Shown one piece after another: positions 22,510 to 31,649 of a stretch of 64,000 nt of DNA. The stretch's first letter is position 1. The number at the start of each line of letters is the position of its first letter. Under the pieces are notes generated by a model. The model did not search any database and was not told where the DNA came from. It was given only the letters and a program-made list of their open reading frames with translations. Both the position numbers and the translations under genes were made by a program. Source of the DNA: Elusimicrobiota bacterium (GTDB lineage: Bacteria; Elusimicrobiota; Elusimicrobia; FEN-1173). Location of the stretch: positions 2,418,001-2,482,000 of the forward strand of contig JADKHR010000001.1 in assembly GCA_016721625.1 (NCBI GenBank), in the 5' to 3' direction.

Positions 22510-22537
22510 TTGACAGGGTCTCGAAGGAAATGATAAA
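22510..22537 (+). promoter_or_regulatory. Promoter upstream of hpf
   Basis: TTGACA (22510-22515) with a GATAAA -10-like box at 22532-22537, 16 bases apart, 37 bases before the hpf start. Sigma-70 type. Confidence 0.6.
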
Positions 22538-22573
22538 TTGCTCTTAAAATAAATCTGAATCACGGGATGGCCT

Positions 22574-23095
22574 ATGCAAATACACATCACCGCCCGCCAC
22601 ATCGAACTGACCCCGGCCCTGGCCGATCACGCCCGAAAGAAGCTCGAGCGGATTGCGCGGCATTTCGAGATCGTTCTCCGAGCCCAGGTGATCCTGGGGG
22701 TGGAGAAGCACCGACACATCGCCGAGGTCGTGGTCCACGCCCAAGGCCATCATGATTTTCGCGCCCGAGAAGTGGCGGGCGATCTCTACGCCGCCATCGA
22801 TTTGGCCGTCGAGAAATTGCAGTTGCATTTTTCCCGCGAGAAGGATCGCCGGGTGACCGGCCGGCGGGGCGGGAAATCTCGGCCGGGGCCGCTTCCGCTT
22901 CCTTCCGCCCCCAAGGAACCCGTCATTACCCGGATCAGCCGGGTGACCCCGCGGATTCTTTCGGTTACCGAGGCGGCCCGCGCCCTGGGCGACACCGATA
23001 TGGATTTCCTGCTGTTCTTGGGCGAGGATGACGCGGTGAGGGTTCTCTATCGCCGGCAAGACGGAACCTACGGGCTCCTGGAACCCAACCTCTGA
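22574..23095 (+). CDS. hpf: Ribosome hibernation-promoting factor, long form
   Basis: A 173-residue protein. Residues 1-95 are the S30AE domain (MQIHITARHIELTPALADHARKKL; HIAEVVVHAQ; DLYAAIDLAVEKLQ). A basic linker (GRRGGKSRPG) leads to a C-terminal ~55-residue dimerisation domain with SVTEAARALGDTDMDFLLFLGEDD and VLYRRQDGTYGLLEP, typical of long HPF that forms 100S ribosome dimers. It is followed by ptsN-like and hprK genes, a conserved neighbourhood in Gram-negative bacteria (hpf-ptsN-hprK/rapZ). Confidence 0.92.
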   Translation: MQIHITARHIELTPALADHARKKLERIARHFEIVLRAQVILGVEKHRHIAEVVVHAQGHHDFRAREVAGDLYAAIDLAVEKLQLHFSREKDRRVTGRRGGKSRPGPLPLPSAPKEPVITRISRVTPRILSVTEAARALGDTDMDFLLFLGEDDAVRVLYRRQDGTYGLLEPNL

Positions 23096-23115
23096 TCCCC
23101 CTCAAGGATGCGCCC

Positions 23116-23574
23116 ATGAAACTCGTCGAACTTCTTCCGTTGTCCGCTATTTGCGTCGATCTAGCGGCCCAATCCAAAAAAGAGGCGTTGGAGGAGCTGT
23201 GCGCGCTCCTGGCCAAGGCCAAGAAAATTCCCGACGCTCCCGCCTTGGTTCGCACGCTTTTGGAACGCGAGGCCCTGGGGTCCACGGGCATCGGGCAGGG
23301 GGTGGCCATCCCGCACGGCAAGGCGCCGGCGATCAAGGAACAGGCGGCGGCGCTGGGAATTTCAAAGCGCGGCGTGGAGTTCGAATCCTTGGATGGGGAA
23401 CCGGTCCACATCATTTTCCTTTTGGTGGCGCCGCCCGACGCGGCGGGGAACCATCTGAAGGCCTTGGCCAAAGTCTCCCGCCTCCTGAAAGACAAGTTCT
23501 TCCGCCAAGCCCTGAAAGACGGCAAGAGCGCCGAGGAAATCCTCACCATCATCCGCGAGGAAGACGAATACTGA
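23116..23574 (+). CDS. ptsN: PtsN-like EIIA domain protein (nitrogen-type PTS)
   Basis: A 152-residue PTS EIIA of the fructose/Ntr type. The phosphorylatable histidine is in GVAIPHGKAPAI, preceded by LLEREALGSTGIGQG. Stand-alone EIIA-Ntr proteins are usually regulatory, acting on potassium transport or nitrogen control, with phosphate from HPr/NPr. It overlaps the hprK start (TGATG), suggesting coupled translation. Confidence 0.88.
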   Translation: MKLVELLPLSAICVDLAAQSKKEALEELCALLAKAKKIPDAPALVRTLLEREALGSTGIGQGVAIPHGKAPAIKEQAAALGISKRGVEFESLDGEPVHIIFLLVAPPDAAGNHLKALAKVSRLLKDKFFRQALKDGKSAEEILTIIREEDEY

Positions 23575-24548
23575 TGACCACCGACGCGGCCGCGGGAAAA
23601 CCCGCGCCCCTCCACGTCGAGGAGCTTTGGAAAAGCCAGGCCGAGGCCCTGCGTTTATCTCTCCTGGCCGGCCAGGGCGGGTTCCGCCGGCAGATTCGCG
23701 CGGCAGACATCAACCGCCCCGGTCTGACCTTAGCCGGGTTCTTCGAGTATTATCGGAGCGAACGGATCCAGGTGTTCGGCATGGGCGAATCGGCTTTTTC
23801 CTCCACCCTCTCCAACGCCCAGCGAATGGAAATCTTCGACCGGCTCCTCTCCAACGGCGAGCTCCCCTGCCTCATCCTGACCCACGGCCGTGAGCCCGTT
23901 CCGGAAATGGTGGAACAGTGCGACCGCTACCAGGTGCCCCTCTTTCAGTCCCAGTGGGAAACCGCCCGTTTCATCGGGGAACTGACGGCCTACCTGGAGG
24001 AGCGGCTGGCTCCCTGCACCTCGGTGCACGGCACGCTCGTCAACGTCTACGGCATGGGGGTTTTGATCCTGGGGTCCTCCGGCATCGGTAAATCGGAGTG
24101 CGCGCTGGAGCTCTTGAAGCGGAGCCACATGCTGGTGGCCGACGATCGCGTGGAGATCCGCCACAAGCCGGGTGGAATTTTGGTGGGGTCCGGGCACCAA
24201 CTCGTGCAACACCACATGGAAGTTCGGGGGCTTGGGATCATCGACGTCTGGAAAATTTTCGGCGTGGGCGCCGTGTTGAAACGCTCCCTCATTGAACTGG
24301 TGGTCTATCTCGAGATGTGGGACCAAAAAAAAGAGTACGACCGCATGGGCCTGGAAGAAAAGAGCACGACCCTGCTGGGCGTCGCCGTTCCGGAAATCCG
24401 CGTGCCTGTCCATCCCGGACGGAACCTGGGTTCCCTAATCGAAGTGGCCGCGCTCAATCAACGGTTGAAGCAACAGGGCGTTCATTCCGCCCGCGAACTG
24501 AACGAGCGGCTCATCCAGCGAATGTCCGGCCACACCGGCCGGGCGTAA
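23574..24548 (+). CDS. hprK: HPr kinase/phosphorylase
   Basis: A 324-residue enzyme that phosphorylates and dephosphorylates HPr at Ser46. An N-terminal DRTGG-like domain (LTLAGFFEYYRSERIQVFG) precedes the C-terminal kinase with Walker A GSSGIGKSECALELLKRSH, VADDRVEI, and the HprK signature EVRGLGIIDVWKIFGVGAV. The pocket His before the P-loop is in SVHGTLVNVYGMGVL. The HPr in this operon has serine at position 46, the expected target. This implies a Ser-phosphorylation branch controlling the PTS. Confidence 0.95.
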   Translation: MTTDAAAGKPAPLHVEELWKSQAEALRLSLLAGQGGFRRQIRAADINRPGLTLAGFFEYYRSERIQVFGMGESAFSSTLSNAQRMEIFDRLLSNGELPCLILTHGREPVPEMVEQCDRYQVPLFQSQWETARFIGELTAYLEERLAPCTSVHGTLVNVYGMGVLILGSSGIGKSECALELLKRSHMLVADDRVEIRHKPGGILVGSGHQLVQHHMEVRGLGIIDVWKIFGVGAVLKRSLIELVVYLEMWDQKKEYDRMGLEEKSTTLLGVAVPEIRVPVHPGRNLGSLIEVAALNQRLKQQGVHSARELNERLIQRMSGHTGRA

Positions 24549-24561
24549 CACCGAATTTCAC

Positions 24562-25455
24562 GTGGCGATTCGCGGGTCCTCCCCCTCTCGAAAGTCGGCC
24601 CGGCCCATGGACTGCGTGGTCGTCACCGGTCTTTCCGGCGCGGGCAAAACCTCGGCCCTGCGGGCCTTGGAGGACATGGGCTACTTTTGCGTTGATAACC
24701 TTCCGCTTCCCCTGCTTCCCCGTTTGATCCGGCTCTATCGCGATTGGGGTCAGCGCCTGACCAAAATCGCCGTGGGAGTGGACGTGCGCACGGGGCTTCC
24801 GGCCCGGGTTTTTAAAAAATCCATCGGAGATCTGACGCGCCAAAATATCGCGCCGCGGGTCCTCTTCATGGACGCCGACAACACCACCCTCTTCCGCCGC
24901 TATTCGGAAACACGCCGCCGCCATCCCCTGGCCGGGTCGGTGGCCAGCGGCATCCGCCGGGAGCGGCGGATCCTCCACGATGTGGCGGTTCTGGCGGACA
25001 AAACCATCGACACCTCTCATCTGGCTCCGCCCGAGGTGAAGGAAATGGTGTTGAAGACGTTGGGCCTGCAACATCCCCGGGGGATGGCGGTGATGGTTCA
25101 ATCCTTCGGCTACAAGCACGGGGTTCCCATGGACGCGGACGTGGTCTGGGACGTGCGGTTTTTGCCGAACCCGAACTACGTGGCCCACCTGCGGCCTTTG
25201 ACGGGATTGAGCCCGCTGGTGGCCCGCTACGTGATGGAGAACCCCCTCACCAAACAGTTTTTGAAGCACTTGGCTCCGCTGATGGAGTTCCTCCTGGAAC
25301 GGTTCGCCCAGGAGGGGAAGAGTTACCTGACCTTGGCCGTCGGATGCACGGGGGGCCGGCATCGGAGCGTGGCGGTGGCGGAAGCTCTGGGCGAGGTCAT
25401 TCGAAAAAACGGCCGGTTCGACGTTCGCGTGCATCATCGGGACGCGGCGCGGTGA
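24562..25455 (+). CDS. rapZ: RapZ-family nucleotide-binding protein
   Basis: A 297-residue protein, GTG start (an ATG at 24607 could also serve). Walker A is VVTGLSGAGKTSALRALED, then YFCVDNLPLPLLP. The family's C-terminal signature SYLTLAVGCTGGRHRSVAVAE and FGYKHGVPMDADVVWDVRFLPNP is intact. In E. coli RapZ controls GlmS mRNA processing via small RNAs; elsewhere it is often linked to hprK and ptsN as here. The exact role in this organism is not known. Confidence 0.93.
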   Translation: MAIRGSSPSRKSARPMDCVVVTGLSGAGKTSALRALEDMGYFCVDNLPLPLLPRLIRLYRDWGQRLTKIAVGVDVRTGLPARVFKKSIGDLTRQNIAPRVLFMDADNTTLFRRYSETRRRHPLAGSVASGIRRERRILHDVAVLADKTIDTSHLAPPEVKEMVLKTLGLQHPRGMAVMVQSFGYKHGVPMDADVVWDVRFLPNPNYVAHLRPLTGLSPLVARYVMENPLTKQFLKHLAPLMEFLLERFAQEGKSYLTLAVGCTGGRHRSVAVAEALGEVIRKNGRFDVRVHHRDAAR

Positions 25456-25465
25456 GGCGATTTCA

Positions 25466-25884
25466 ATGATGGGCATCGTGGTGGTGACGCACGGCGGTTT
25501 GGGACGGGAACTCTTGAACTGCGCGGAAAACGTCGTGGGAGCCCAAGCGGATGTCCGGGTGCTGGGTTTGACCGGGTCCGAGGCTCCCGACGGGTTCGAG
25601 AAACGCCTGCGGGAAACGCTTTTGGAACTGGAAACCCAGGCGGGCACCTTGATCCTATCCGATATGTTGGGGGCACGCCCTGCAACGTCTGCCTGCGTTT
25701 GGCGCGGGACCCCCAATTCCATTTCGAACTCGTGACCGGCGTTAGCCTTCCCATGCTCATCACGGCGCTCGCCAACCGGCACTACATGCCCCTGGCCCAG
25801 CTCACGCAGAAGCTCGTGGACGACGCTCCCCGGAGCGCCCAACGGCCGCTCCAAAAATTGCGGGAACACCTTCCACCCGCGTGA
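25466..25884 (+). pseudogene. PTS mannose-type EIIA, interrupted by a one-base deletion
   Basis: The first frame gives MGIVVVTHGGLGRELLNCAE, where the histidine in VTHGG is the phosphorylated residue, and runs to LILSDMLG. At the five-G run 25669-25673 the frame is lost. Adding one base restores GGTPCNVCLRLARDPQFHFEL, then VTGVSLPMLITALANRHYM, to the stop at 25884; the restored length is 139 residues, normal for EIIA-Man. As written, the product is cut to 89 residues with a wrong tail. Either real inactivation or a homopolymer read error. It heads the EIIA-B-C-D block. Confidence 0.8.
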
Positions 25885-25885
25885 C

Positions 25886-26377
25886 ATGAACCTCGTCCTC
25901 GTTCGCGTCGATGACCGGCTGATTCACGGCCAGGTGGTGGGCGGCTGGTTGCCTGTGATTCAAGCCGAGCGGATCGTGGTGGCCTCCGACCGCGCCGCCG
26001 GCGACTCCCTTCAGACCGGACTCATGCGGTTGGCCGTGCCGGACCACGTGGCCGTGGACGTGCTAACGGTGGCCCGCGCCGCGGCCGTGCTGAAAGACAA
26101 CCTTTGGGAAAAAGAGCGGGTTTTGCTTCTTCTTCCCGGCGTCGAGGAACTGGCCCGCTTGGTCGAGGCCGGGGCCCCCGTCACCCAGGTGAACCTGGGC
26201 GGCCTTCACGACGCGCCGGGGCGCGAGATGGTGGCGCCCCATCTGGCGTTCACGGCCGCCGAGCGCGCCCTCTTGGCGGGCCTTTTAAAGCGCGGCCTCT
26301 CCTTCGATACCCGCCCGCTTCCCGGGGATTCCTCGGTTCCGCTCGGCGAGCTGGTTCCGAACCTCGGGAAAAGCTGA
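25886..26377 (+). CDS. PTS mannose/sorbose-type EIIB
   Basis: A 163-residue cytoplasmic EIIB of the mannose family. The active histidine is His14 in RVDDRLIHGQVVGGW. The rest follows the family (ERIVVASDRAA; LLLPGVEELARLVEAG; VNLGGLHDAPGR). It takes phosphate from EIIA and passes it to the incoming sugar. It begins one base after the EIIA stop and ends one base before EIIC. Confidence 0.9.
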   Translation: MNLVLVRVDDRLIHGQVVGGWLPVIQAERIVVASDRAAGDSLQTGLMRLAVPDHVAVDVLTVARAAAVLKDNLWEKERVLLLLPGVEELARLVEAGAPVTQVNLGGLHDAPGREMVAPHLAFTAAERALLAGLLKRGLSFDTRPLPGDSSVPLGELVPNLGKS

Positions 26378-26378
26378 C

Positions 26379-27047
26379 ATGGCTACGCTCCTCGCCGCGC
26401 TCGCCTACGGGATCCTCTCCTTGGACCATTTTACCGTGGGCCCGTTCCTCCTCTCTCGGCCGCTCATCCTTTCGAGCCTCGTGGGGTTCCTTTGCGGCCA
26501 CGTCCCGGAAGGGATCGCCCTGGGCTTGCTCACGGAAAGCCTTTGGGTGGTGGTCCCTCCCGCGGGGCCGGCCCAGTGGGACGTGGGTCTGGCGGCGGCC
26601 CTGGCCGGCGTGTGGGCCTTTTTGAGTCCCTCGGGAGGGCCCTCCTCGTCGGTGTCTGGGGCGGCGACGGCCCTCGCCTTGATCCTCTCCATCCCCTTCG
26701 CCGTGTTGTGCCGGAGCGTGGATATTTGGTTGCGGCGGCAGATGCGGATTCTTTCGGTGCGAGCCCTGGAAGGGGTGGAGCGGGGGTTGGCCGGGCCCTT
26801 GCGCTACGGCCTGGTTTTCGCGGGGGTTCTTTGGGGGTTCAAGAGTTTGGTGGTCTTCTTTGTGGCAGAGGCCTTGGGCGGGGCCCTCTATGGTGTTCTT
26901 CTTCCCTTGGTCCGGGGGCCCTGGCTGGAGGGGCTGGACCGGGCCTGGCGGCTGTGGCCGGCGCTCGGGTTGGCCGCCCTTTTGCACCAGCTGTCTTTGC
27001 GGCTTGGGAAGGGCCGTCGGTTTTGGCTTCCGGGAGGCGGCGGGTGA
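26379..27047 (+). CDS. PTS mannose-type EIIC membrane subunit
   Basis: A 222-residue polytopic protein of the EII-Sor family, rich in Gly/Ala/Leu helices (for example LLSRPLILSSLVGFLCGHVPEG, then LGLLTESLWVVVPPAGP, where the PPAG stretch resembles the family's conserved loop). With EIID it forms the sugar channel. Substrate is not predictable. GTGA overlap with EIID. Confidence 0.82.
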   Translation: MATLLAALAYGILSLDHFTVGPFLLSRPLILSSLVGFLCGHVPEGIALGLLTESLWVVVPPAGPAQWDVGLAAALAGVWAFLSPSGGPSSSVSGAATALALILSIPFAVLCRSVDIWLRRQMRILSVRALEGVERGLAGPLRYGLVFAGVLWGFKSLVVFFVAEALGGALYGVLLPLVRGPWLEGLDRAWRLWPALGLAALLHQLSLRLGKGRRFWLPGGGG

Positions 27048-27787
27048 AACTGAACCGGCGGGACCTGGTCCGGATCTTCGCCCGCTCCTTCATCATTCAG
27101 GGGCTTTGGACCATTCAGCGGGGTCAAAATTTGGGATACGTCTACAGCCTTTGGCCGGCGCTTCGGCGGTTTCATTCCCGCCGGGACGAGCGCGCTCGGG
27201 CGGCCCGCTCCCATGCCAGTTATTTCAGCACGCATCCCTATACCGCGGGAGTTCTCCTGGGCGTGGTGGCCGGGATGGAGGAGGACCGCTCGGAGGGAGA
27301 CGGCACCGCGGTGGAGAGCGTTCTCGCCGCGCGGTCCGCCATGTCGGGCCCTCTCGCGGCCCTGGGTGAAGCTTTTTTCTGGGGAACGTGGCTCCCGTTC
27401 TGTTTGGCGGCGACCCTGGCCATGGGCGCTCTTTGTCCCCCATCGGCGATCTGGTCGCCGGTTCTTTTTCTGATTTTTTTTAACAGCCTCCACCTGGGGG
27501 TGCGGGCCGCCGGCCTGTGGCTCGGATACCGTTGGAAGAAAGACGTCGTCGGCCATCTGGCCCCGTTCCGCATTCAGGGACTTTTGCCCCTGCTCGCCTT
27601 GGGGGCCATGGCCCTCGTGGTTTTGCGGGGAGCGCTGGCCCCCCCTCCCGGATTTTCGGCCGTCCAGGGACTGCTCTGGACGGGGGTTTTCTGGGGCACG
27701 CTTCGGTTGGGCATTCGTCCGTCTTTCCTGGCTTTGGGTGTGGCGGCCGCTTCGGTGGCCTATGCCGGTATCGGGGCTTTCTTGTGA
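27044..27787 (+). CDS. PTS mannose-type EIID membrane subunit
   Basis: A 247-residue protein with GTG start. Family features: LVRIFARSFIIQGLWTIQRGQNLGYVYSLWP near the start, FSTHPYTAGVLLGVVAGMEED, and the C-terminal membrane helices. EIID is unique to the mannose PTS family and pairs with EIIC. Its stop overlaps the HPr start (GTGA), so the whole block is tightly coupled. Confidence 0.88.
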   Translation: MKLNRRDLVRIFARSFIIQGLWTIQRGQNLGYVYSLWPALRRFHSRRDERARAARSHASYFSTHPYTAGVLLGVVAGMEEDRSEGDGTAVESVLAARSAMSGPLAALGEAFFWGTWLPFCLAATLAMGALCPPSAIWSPVLFLIFFNSLHLGVRAAGLWLGYRWKKDVVGHLAPFRIQGLLPLLALGAMALVVLRGALAPPPGFSAVQGLLWTGVFWGTLRLGIRPSFLALGVAAASVAYAGIGAFL

Positions 27788-28050
27788 TCGAGCGCACGTT
27801 CACCGTCCTCAACAAAATGGGTCTCCACGCCCGGCCCGCGGCCGCGCTCGTGACGGCGCTCCAGAAATTCGAGAGCCACGTCCTCCTCCGGAAAGACGAT
27901 CAGGAAGTGGACGGCAAAAGCATCATGGGCATCCTGACCTTGACCGCCGAGTTCGGTTCCAAGCTGACCGTCACGGCGGAAGGCGCCGACGAGCAGGCCG
28001 TGATCGACAGCATGAACCAATTCTTCACCGACCAGGCTCACGAGGAATAA
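27784..28050 (+). CDS. ptsH: Phosphocarrier protein HPr
   Basis: An 88-residue HPr with GTG start. His15 is in NKMGLHARPAAALV (accepts phosphate from enzyme I) and Ser46 in DGKSIMGILTL (target of HprK). Both regulatory residues are thus intact, indicating both catalytic and serine-phosphorylated control forms. Confidence 0.95.
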   Translation: MIERTFTVLNKMGLHARPAAALVTALQKFESHVLLRKDDQEVDGKSIMGILTLTAEFGSKLTVTAEGADEQAVIDSMNQFFTDQAHEE

Positions 28051-28052
28051 AC

Positions 28053-29810
28053 ATGGCTACCGCCGCCACACCGCCGGAAACGCGCTTTTTTAAGGGAGTC
28101 TCGGCCTCGCCCGGGATCGCCATCGGGAAGGCTTTCGTGCTGGAAGACATGGACCTGGCGGTGGGGCGTTGGCACGTACCGCCGGAAGCCGTGAAGGCCG
28201 AGGTCTCCCGGTTCCGCGCGGCCGTGGCCGACACGCGGAAGGAAATGATCGGCACCCAACAAAAGATCTTGAAGCTCCTCGGTAAAACCCACGCCCGACT
28301 GATCGAAGCCTACCTGTTGATCTTGGAAGATCCTCTTATTTCCAAGGACGTGGTGAAGAACATCACGGCCAACCGCGTGAACGCGGAATACGCGCTTTCC
28401 GAGGCGGTCTCCGGTGCGGTCAAAACCTTGGAGGCGGCCACGGATGAATATTTCCGCGAGCGGCGCCACGACGTTTTGGACGTTGGACGGAAAATCCTCC
28501 TCCACCTATTGGGCCACGAGCCCCAGGACTTGGAAGATTTGGACGAGCCTTCCGTCATTGTGGCGCGGAACCTGACCGCCTCCGACACCGTCCACATGAA
28601 GGCTCAATTCGCCGAGGGGTTCGCCACCGATATTGGCGGCCGCACGAGCCACACCGCGATCCTCGCCAATTCGCTCGAAATCCCGGCCGTGGTGGGCCTG
28701 CACGAAATCACCCGCCACGTCCGCCCCGGCGACATGATGATCGTCGACGGCCACACCGGGACGGTGATCCTGAACCCCTTGCCGGACGTGGTCGACAACT
28801 ACCGCCGCGAACGGGACATTCGGGACGCCGAACGCCGGGATTTGGAGCGGTTGAGGGACCAACCTGCCCAGACTTTGGACGGCCGTCGGATCACCTTGGC
28901 CGGCAACATCGATTCCCCCGGCGAGATCAAAAATCTTCTGGCCAACGGCGCCGAAGGGGTGGGTCTCTACCGGACGGAATTCCTTTACATGAACCGGGAG
29001 ACCCTGCCGGACGAGGAAGACCATTACCGGTTTTACTCCAAGGTGGCCCAATCCGTCCTGCCGCACCCGGTGATCCTGCGAACCTTGGACATCGGCGGCG
29101 ACAAGTTGGTGGATCTCGGTTTCCCGGAACTGAACAAAAGCGAACCGAACCCGTTTTTGGGTTTGCGCGGCATTCGCCTGGCCCTGAGGCACCCGGATAT
29201 TTTCAGGACCCAAATTCGGGCCATCCTGCGGGCGTCGGCCCATGGGAAAGTGCGGGTGATGTTTCCTATGGTGTCGGGCCTGGAAGAGTTCCGCGCGGCC
29301 CGGAAAATCGTCGACGAATGCATGGAAGAACTTCGCAAGAAGAACATCGCCTTCGACGAAAAAATCGAGGTCGGTTTAATGATCGAGGTCCCCTCCGCGG
29401 CGTTGGTGGTGGACTATTTGGCCAAGGAAGCGGATTTTATGTCCATCGGGACTAACGACCTCATTCAATACACTCTCGCCGTGGACCGGGTGAACGACGA
29501 GGTGGCCCACCTCTACGAGCCGCTCCATCCGGCGATCCTTCGGCTCATCCACCAAACCGTGAAAGCCGCCCATGCGGCCGGCAAATGGGTGGGCATGTGC
29601 GGAGAAATGGCCGGGGACGCGGAGATGACCGTCATCCTGCTGGGGTTGGAGCTGGACGAGTTGTCTGTCTCCCCGGGCATGGTGCCTAAAATCAAGAAGG
29701 CCATCCGGGACATCAAATTTTCCGATTGCCAGGCTTTGGTGGCGGACGTGATGAAAGACCCTTCCCGGGACAACGTTCAAAACCTCATCCGCCGGTTTCG
29801 GAACCGGTAG
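28053..29810 (+). CDS. ptsI: Phosphoenolpyruvate-protein phosphotransferase (enzyme I)
   Basis: A 585-residue enzyme I. N-terminal KGVSASPGIAIGKAF; the phosphohistidine in DIGGRTSHTAILANSL; PEP-binding GAEGVGLYRTEFLYM, LRTLDIGGDK, and near the C-terminus FMSIGTNDLIQYTLAVDR and GMCGEMAGD. It transfers phosphate from PEP to HPr, so this cluster holds the complete soluble and membrane set. Start ATG 28053 lies two bases after the HPr stop. Confidence 0.96.
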   Translation: MATAATPPETRFFKGVSASPGIAIGKAFVLEDMDLAVGRWHVPPEAVKAEVSRFRAAVADTRKEMIGTQQKILKLLGKTHARLIEAYLLILEDPLISKDVVKNITANRVNAEYALSEAVSGAVKTLEAATDEYFRERRHDVLDVGRKILLHLLGHEPQDLEDLDEPSVIVARNLTASDTVHMKAQFAEGFATDIGGRTSHTAILANSLEIPAVVGLHEITRHVRPGDMMIVDGHTGTVILNPLPDVVDNYRRERDIRDAERRDLERLRDQPAQTLDGRRITLAGNIDSPGEIKNLLANGAEGVGLYRTEFLYMNRETLPDEEDHYRFYSKVAQSVLPHPVILRTLDIGGDKLVDLGFPELNKSEPNPFLGLRGIRLALRHPDIFRTQIRAILRASAHGKVRVMFPMVSGLEEFRAARKIVDECMEELRKKNIAFDEKIEVGLMIEVPSAALVVDYLAKEADFMSIGTNDLIQYTLAVDRVNDEVAHLYEPLHPAILRLIHQTVKAAHAAGKWVGMCGEMAGDAEMTVILLGLELDELSVSPGMVPKIKKAIRDIKFSDCQALVADVMKDPSRDNVQNLIRRFRNR

Positions 29811-29825
29811 GTCTTCTTCCCCTCC

Positions 29826-31635
29826 ATGGACATTTCGCGCATCCGCAATTTTTCCATTATCGCCCACATCGACCACGGCAAGAGCACCTTGGCCGACCGA
29901 TTGCTGGAGGCCACCGGCACCGTTCAGCGGCGGGAAATGCGCGCCCAGATCCTGGACGGGATGGAGCTGGAGCGGGAGCGCGGCATCACGATCAAGGCCA
30001 AAGCCGTGCGCATGACGTGGACCTTTCAGGGACAAGAGTATCTCTTGAATTTGATCGACACGCCAGGCCACGTGGACTTTTCCTCCGAGGTGAGCCGCGC
30101 CATGGCCGCCTGCGAAGGGGCCCTTCTCCTGGTGGACGCGAGCCAGGGGGTCGAGGCCCAGACCCTCGCCAACGCTCAAATGGCCTTGGACGCCGGGCTC
30201 ACGCTGATCCCCGTCATCAATAAAATCGACCTTCCCTCGGCGGATCCGGAAGGCGTCAAAAAACAGCTTCGGGAATCTCTGGGGTTGGACGGCCCCTATT
30301 TCCCGGCCAGCGCCAAGGAAGGGAAAGGCGTGCCTGAAATTTTGCAGGCCATCATCGAACGCGTCCCGCCGCCCGTGGGCGACCCGGACAAGCCGCTCTC
30401 GGCGTTGGTTTTCGATTCGGTTTACGATTCTTATCGCGGCGTCATTGTGTACGTCCGGCTCCTGGACGGCGTGCTGAAGCCCGGGCTTAAAGTGCGGTTC
30501 ATGGCTGGGGGAATTGTGAACGAAGTGGAAGAGGTGGGGCACCTGCAACTCAAATACGTCAAGGCGGGGTCGCTTTCGGCCGGCGAAGCCGGTTATGTGG
30601 TCTGCGGGATCAAGGACATTCATCAGGTGCAGGTGGGCGACACCATCACGGAACACGCGAGGCCGACCAGCACGCCCCATGTGGGCTATCGGGAGATGAA
30701 ACCGTTCGTCTTCGCCGGGTTCTACCCCATCGCCCAGGCCGACTACGAGAATTTGAAAAAGGCCATCGACAAACTGAATTTGGAGGACGCCGCGTTTTTC
30801 CATCAGCCGGAAACGTCCGTGGCGTTGGGGTTTGGGTTTCGTTGCGGGTTTTTGGGGCTCCTCCACATGGACATCATTCAGGAGCGGATCCGGCGGGAGT
30901 TTGACGTGGATCTCCTGGTGACGGCTCCGACGGTGGTTTACCGGGTCACCTCGCAAAACGGGAAAACGGCCGAGTATGACAGCCCCGCCAAGTTTCCTCC
31001 CTACGGCGACATCCGCGTGATCGAGGAACCCTACGTTCTGGCGACCGTGGTGGTCCCCTCTGAATTCGTCGGGCCGGTCATGCAATTGTGCCAAGACCGG
31101 CGCGGCCAGTTCGTCGACATGCGTTACTTGACTCCCACCCGCGTGGTTTTGAAATACGAAACGCCATTGGCGGAGGTCGTCGTGGATTTCTACGACGCTT
31201 TGAAATCTATTTCGAAAGGCTACGCCTCCTTCGATTACGAGCACGTGGGCTACCGGGTAGGCGACCTCCTCCGGATGGACATTTTGATCAACGAGGAGGA
31301 GGTGGACGCCTTCTCCTTCGTCGTGCCCGCCGTCGCGGCTCCCTACCGGGGCGTGAGATTTGCGAACGGTTGCGGGAACTGATCCCCGCCAGATGTTCGA
31401 GATCCCCATTCAAGCGAAACTCGGCGGACGGATCATCGCCCGGGAATCCGTTCGCGCCATGCGCAAAGACGTCTTGGCGAAATGTTACGGCGGCGACATT
31501 TCCCGCAAACGGAAACTGTTGGAAAAACAAAAAGAAGGAAAAAAACGCATGCGCCAGTTCGGCGCCGTGGAAATTCCGCAGGAAGCCTTCCTCGCCGTTC
31601 TCCGGCGCGACGACGGCGGAGCCAAAAAGGATTAA
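29826..31635 (+). pseudogene. lepA: Elongation factor 4 (LepA) gene with two apparent one-base deletions
   Basis: The first 500 codons encode an intact LepA: G1 IAHIDHGKSTLADRL, switch GITIKAKAV, DTPGHVDFSSEV, NKIDLPSA, and the family's CGFLGLLHMDIIQER. At the GGGG run 31348-31351 one base is missing; the next ~12 codons (REICERLRELIP) are in a second frame; at the CCCC run 31384-31387 another base is missing and the C-terminal domain (RQMFEIPIQAKLGG..IARESVRAMRKDVLAKCYGG) continues in a third frame to 31635. Restoring both bases gives 603 residues, the normal length. As written the protein is cut before the essential C-terminal domain. LepA is a ribosome-associated GTPase, not strictly essential in most bacteria. 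Confidence 0.88.
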
Positions 31636-31649
31636 AGGAAAAGGCACCC

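Noticed and set aside
25669..25673. Programmed -1 frameshifting in EIIA
   Set aside because: No canonical slippery heptamer or obvious downstream stimulator; the family is not known for frameshifting, and the same kind of loss occurs in unrelated genes nearby.
29376..31409. A 677-codon open frame on the minus strand over ptsI and lepA
   Set aside because: It mirrors two well-conserved genes and has no family motif; long antisense frames are expected in high-GC sequence.
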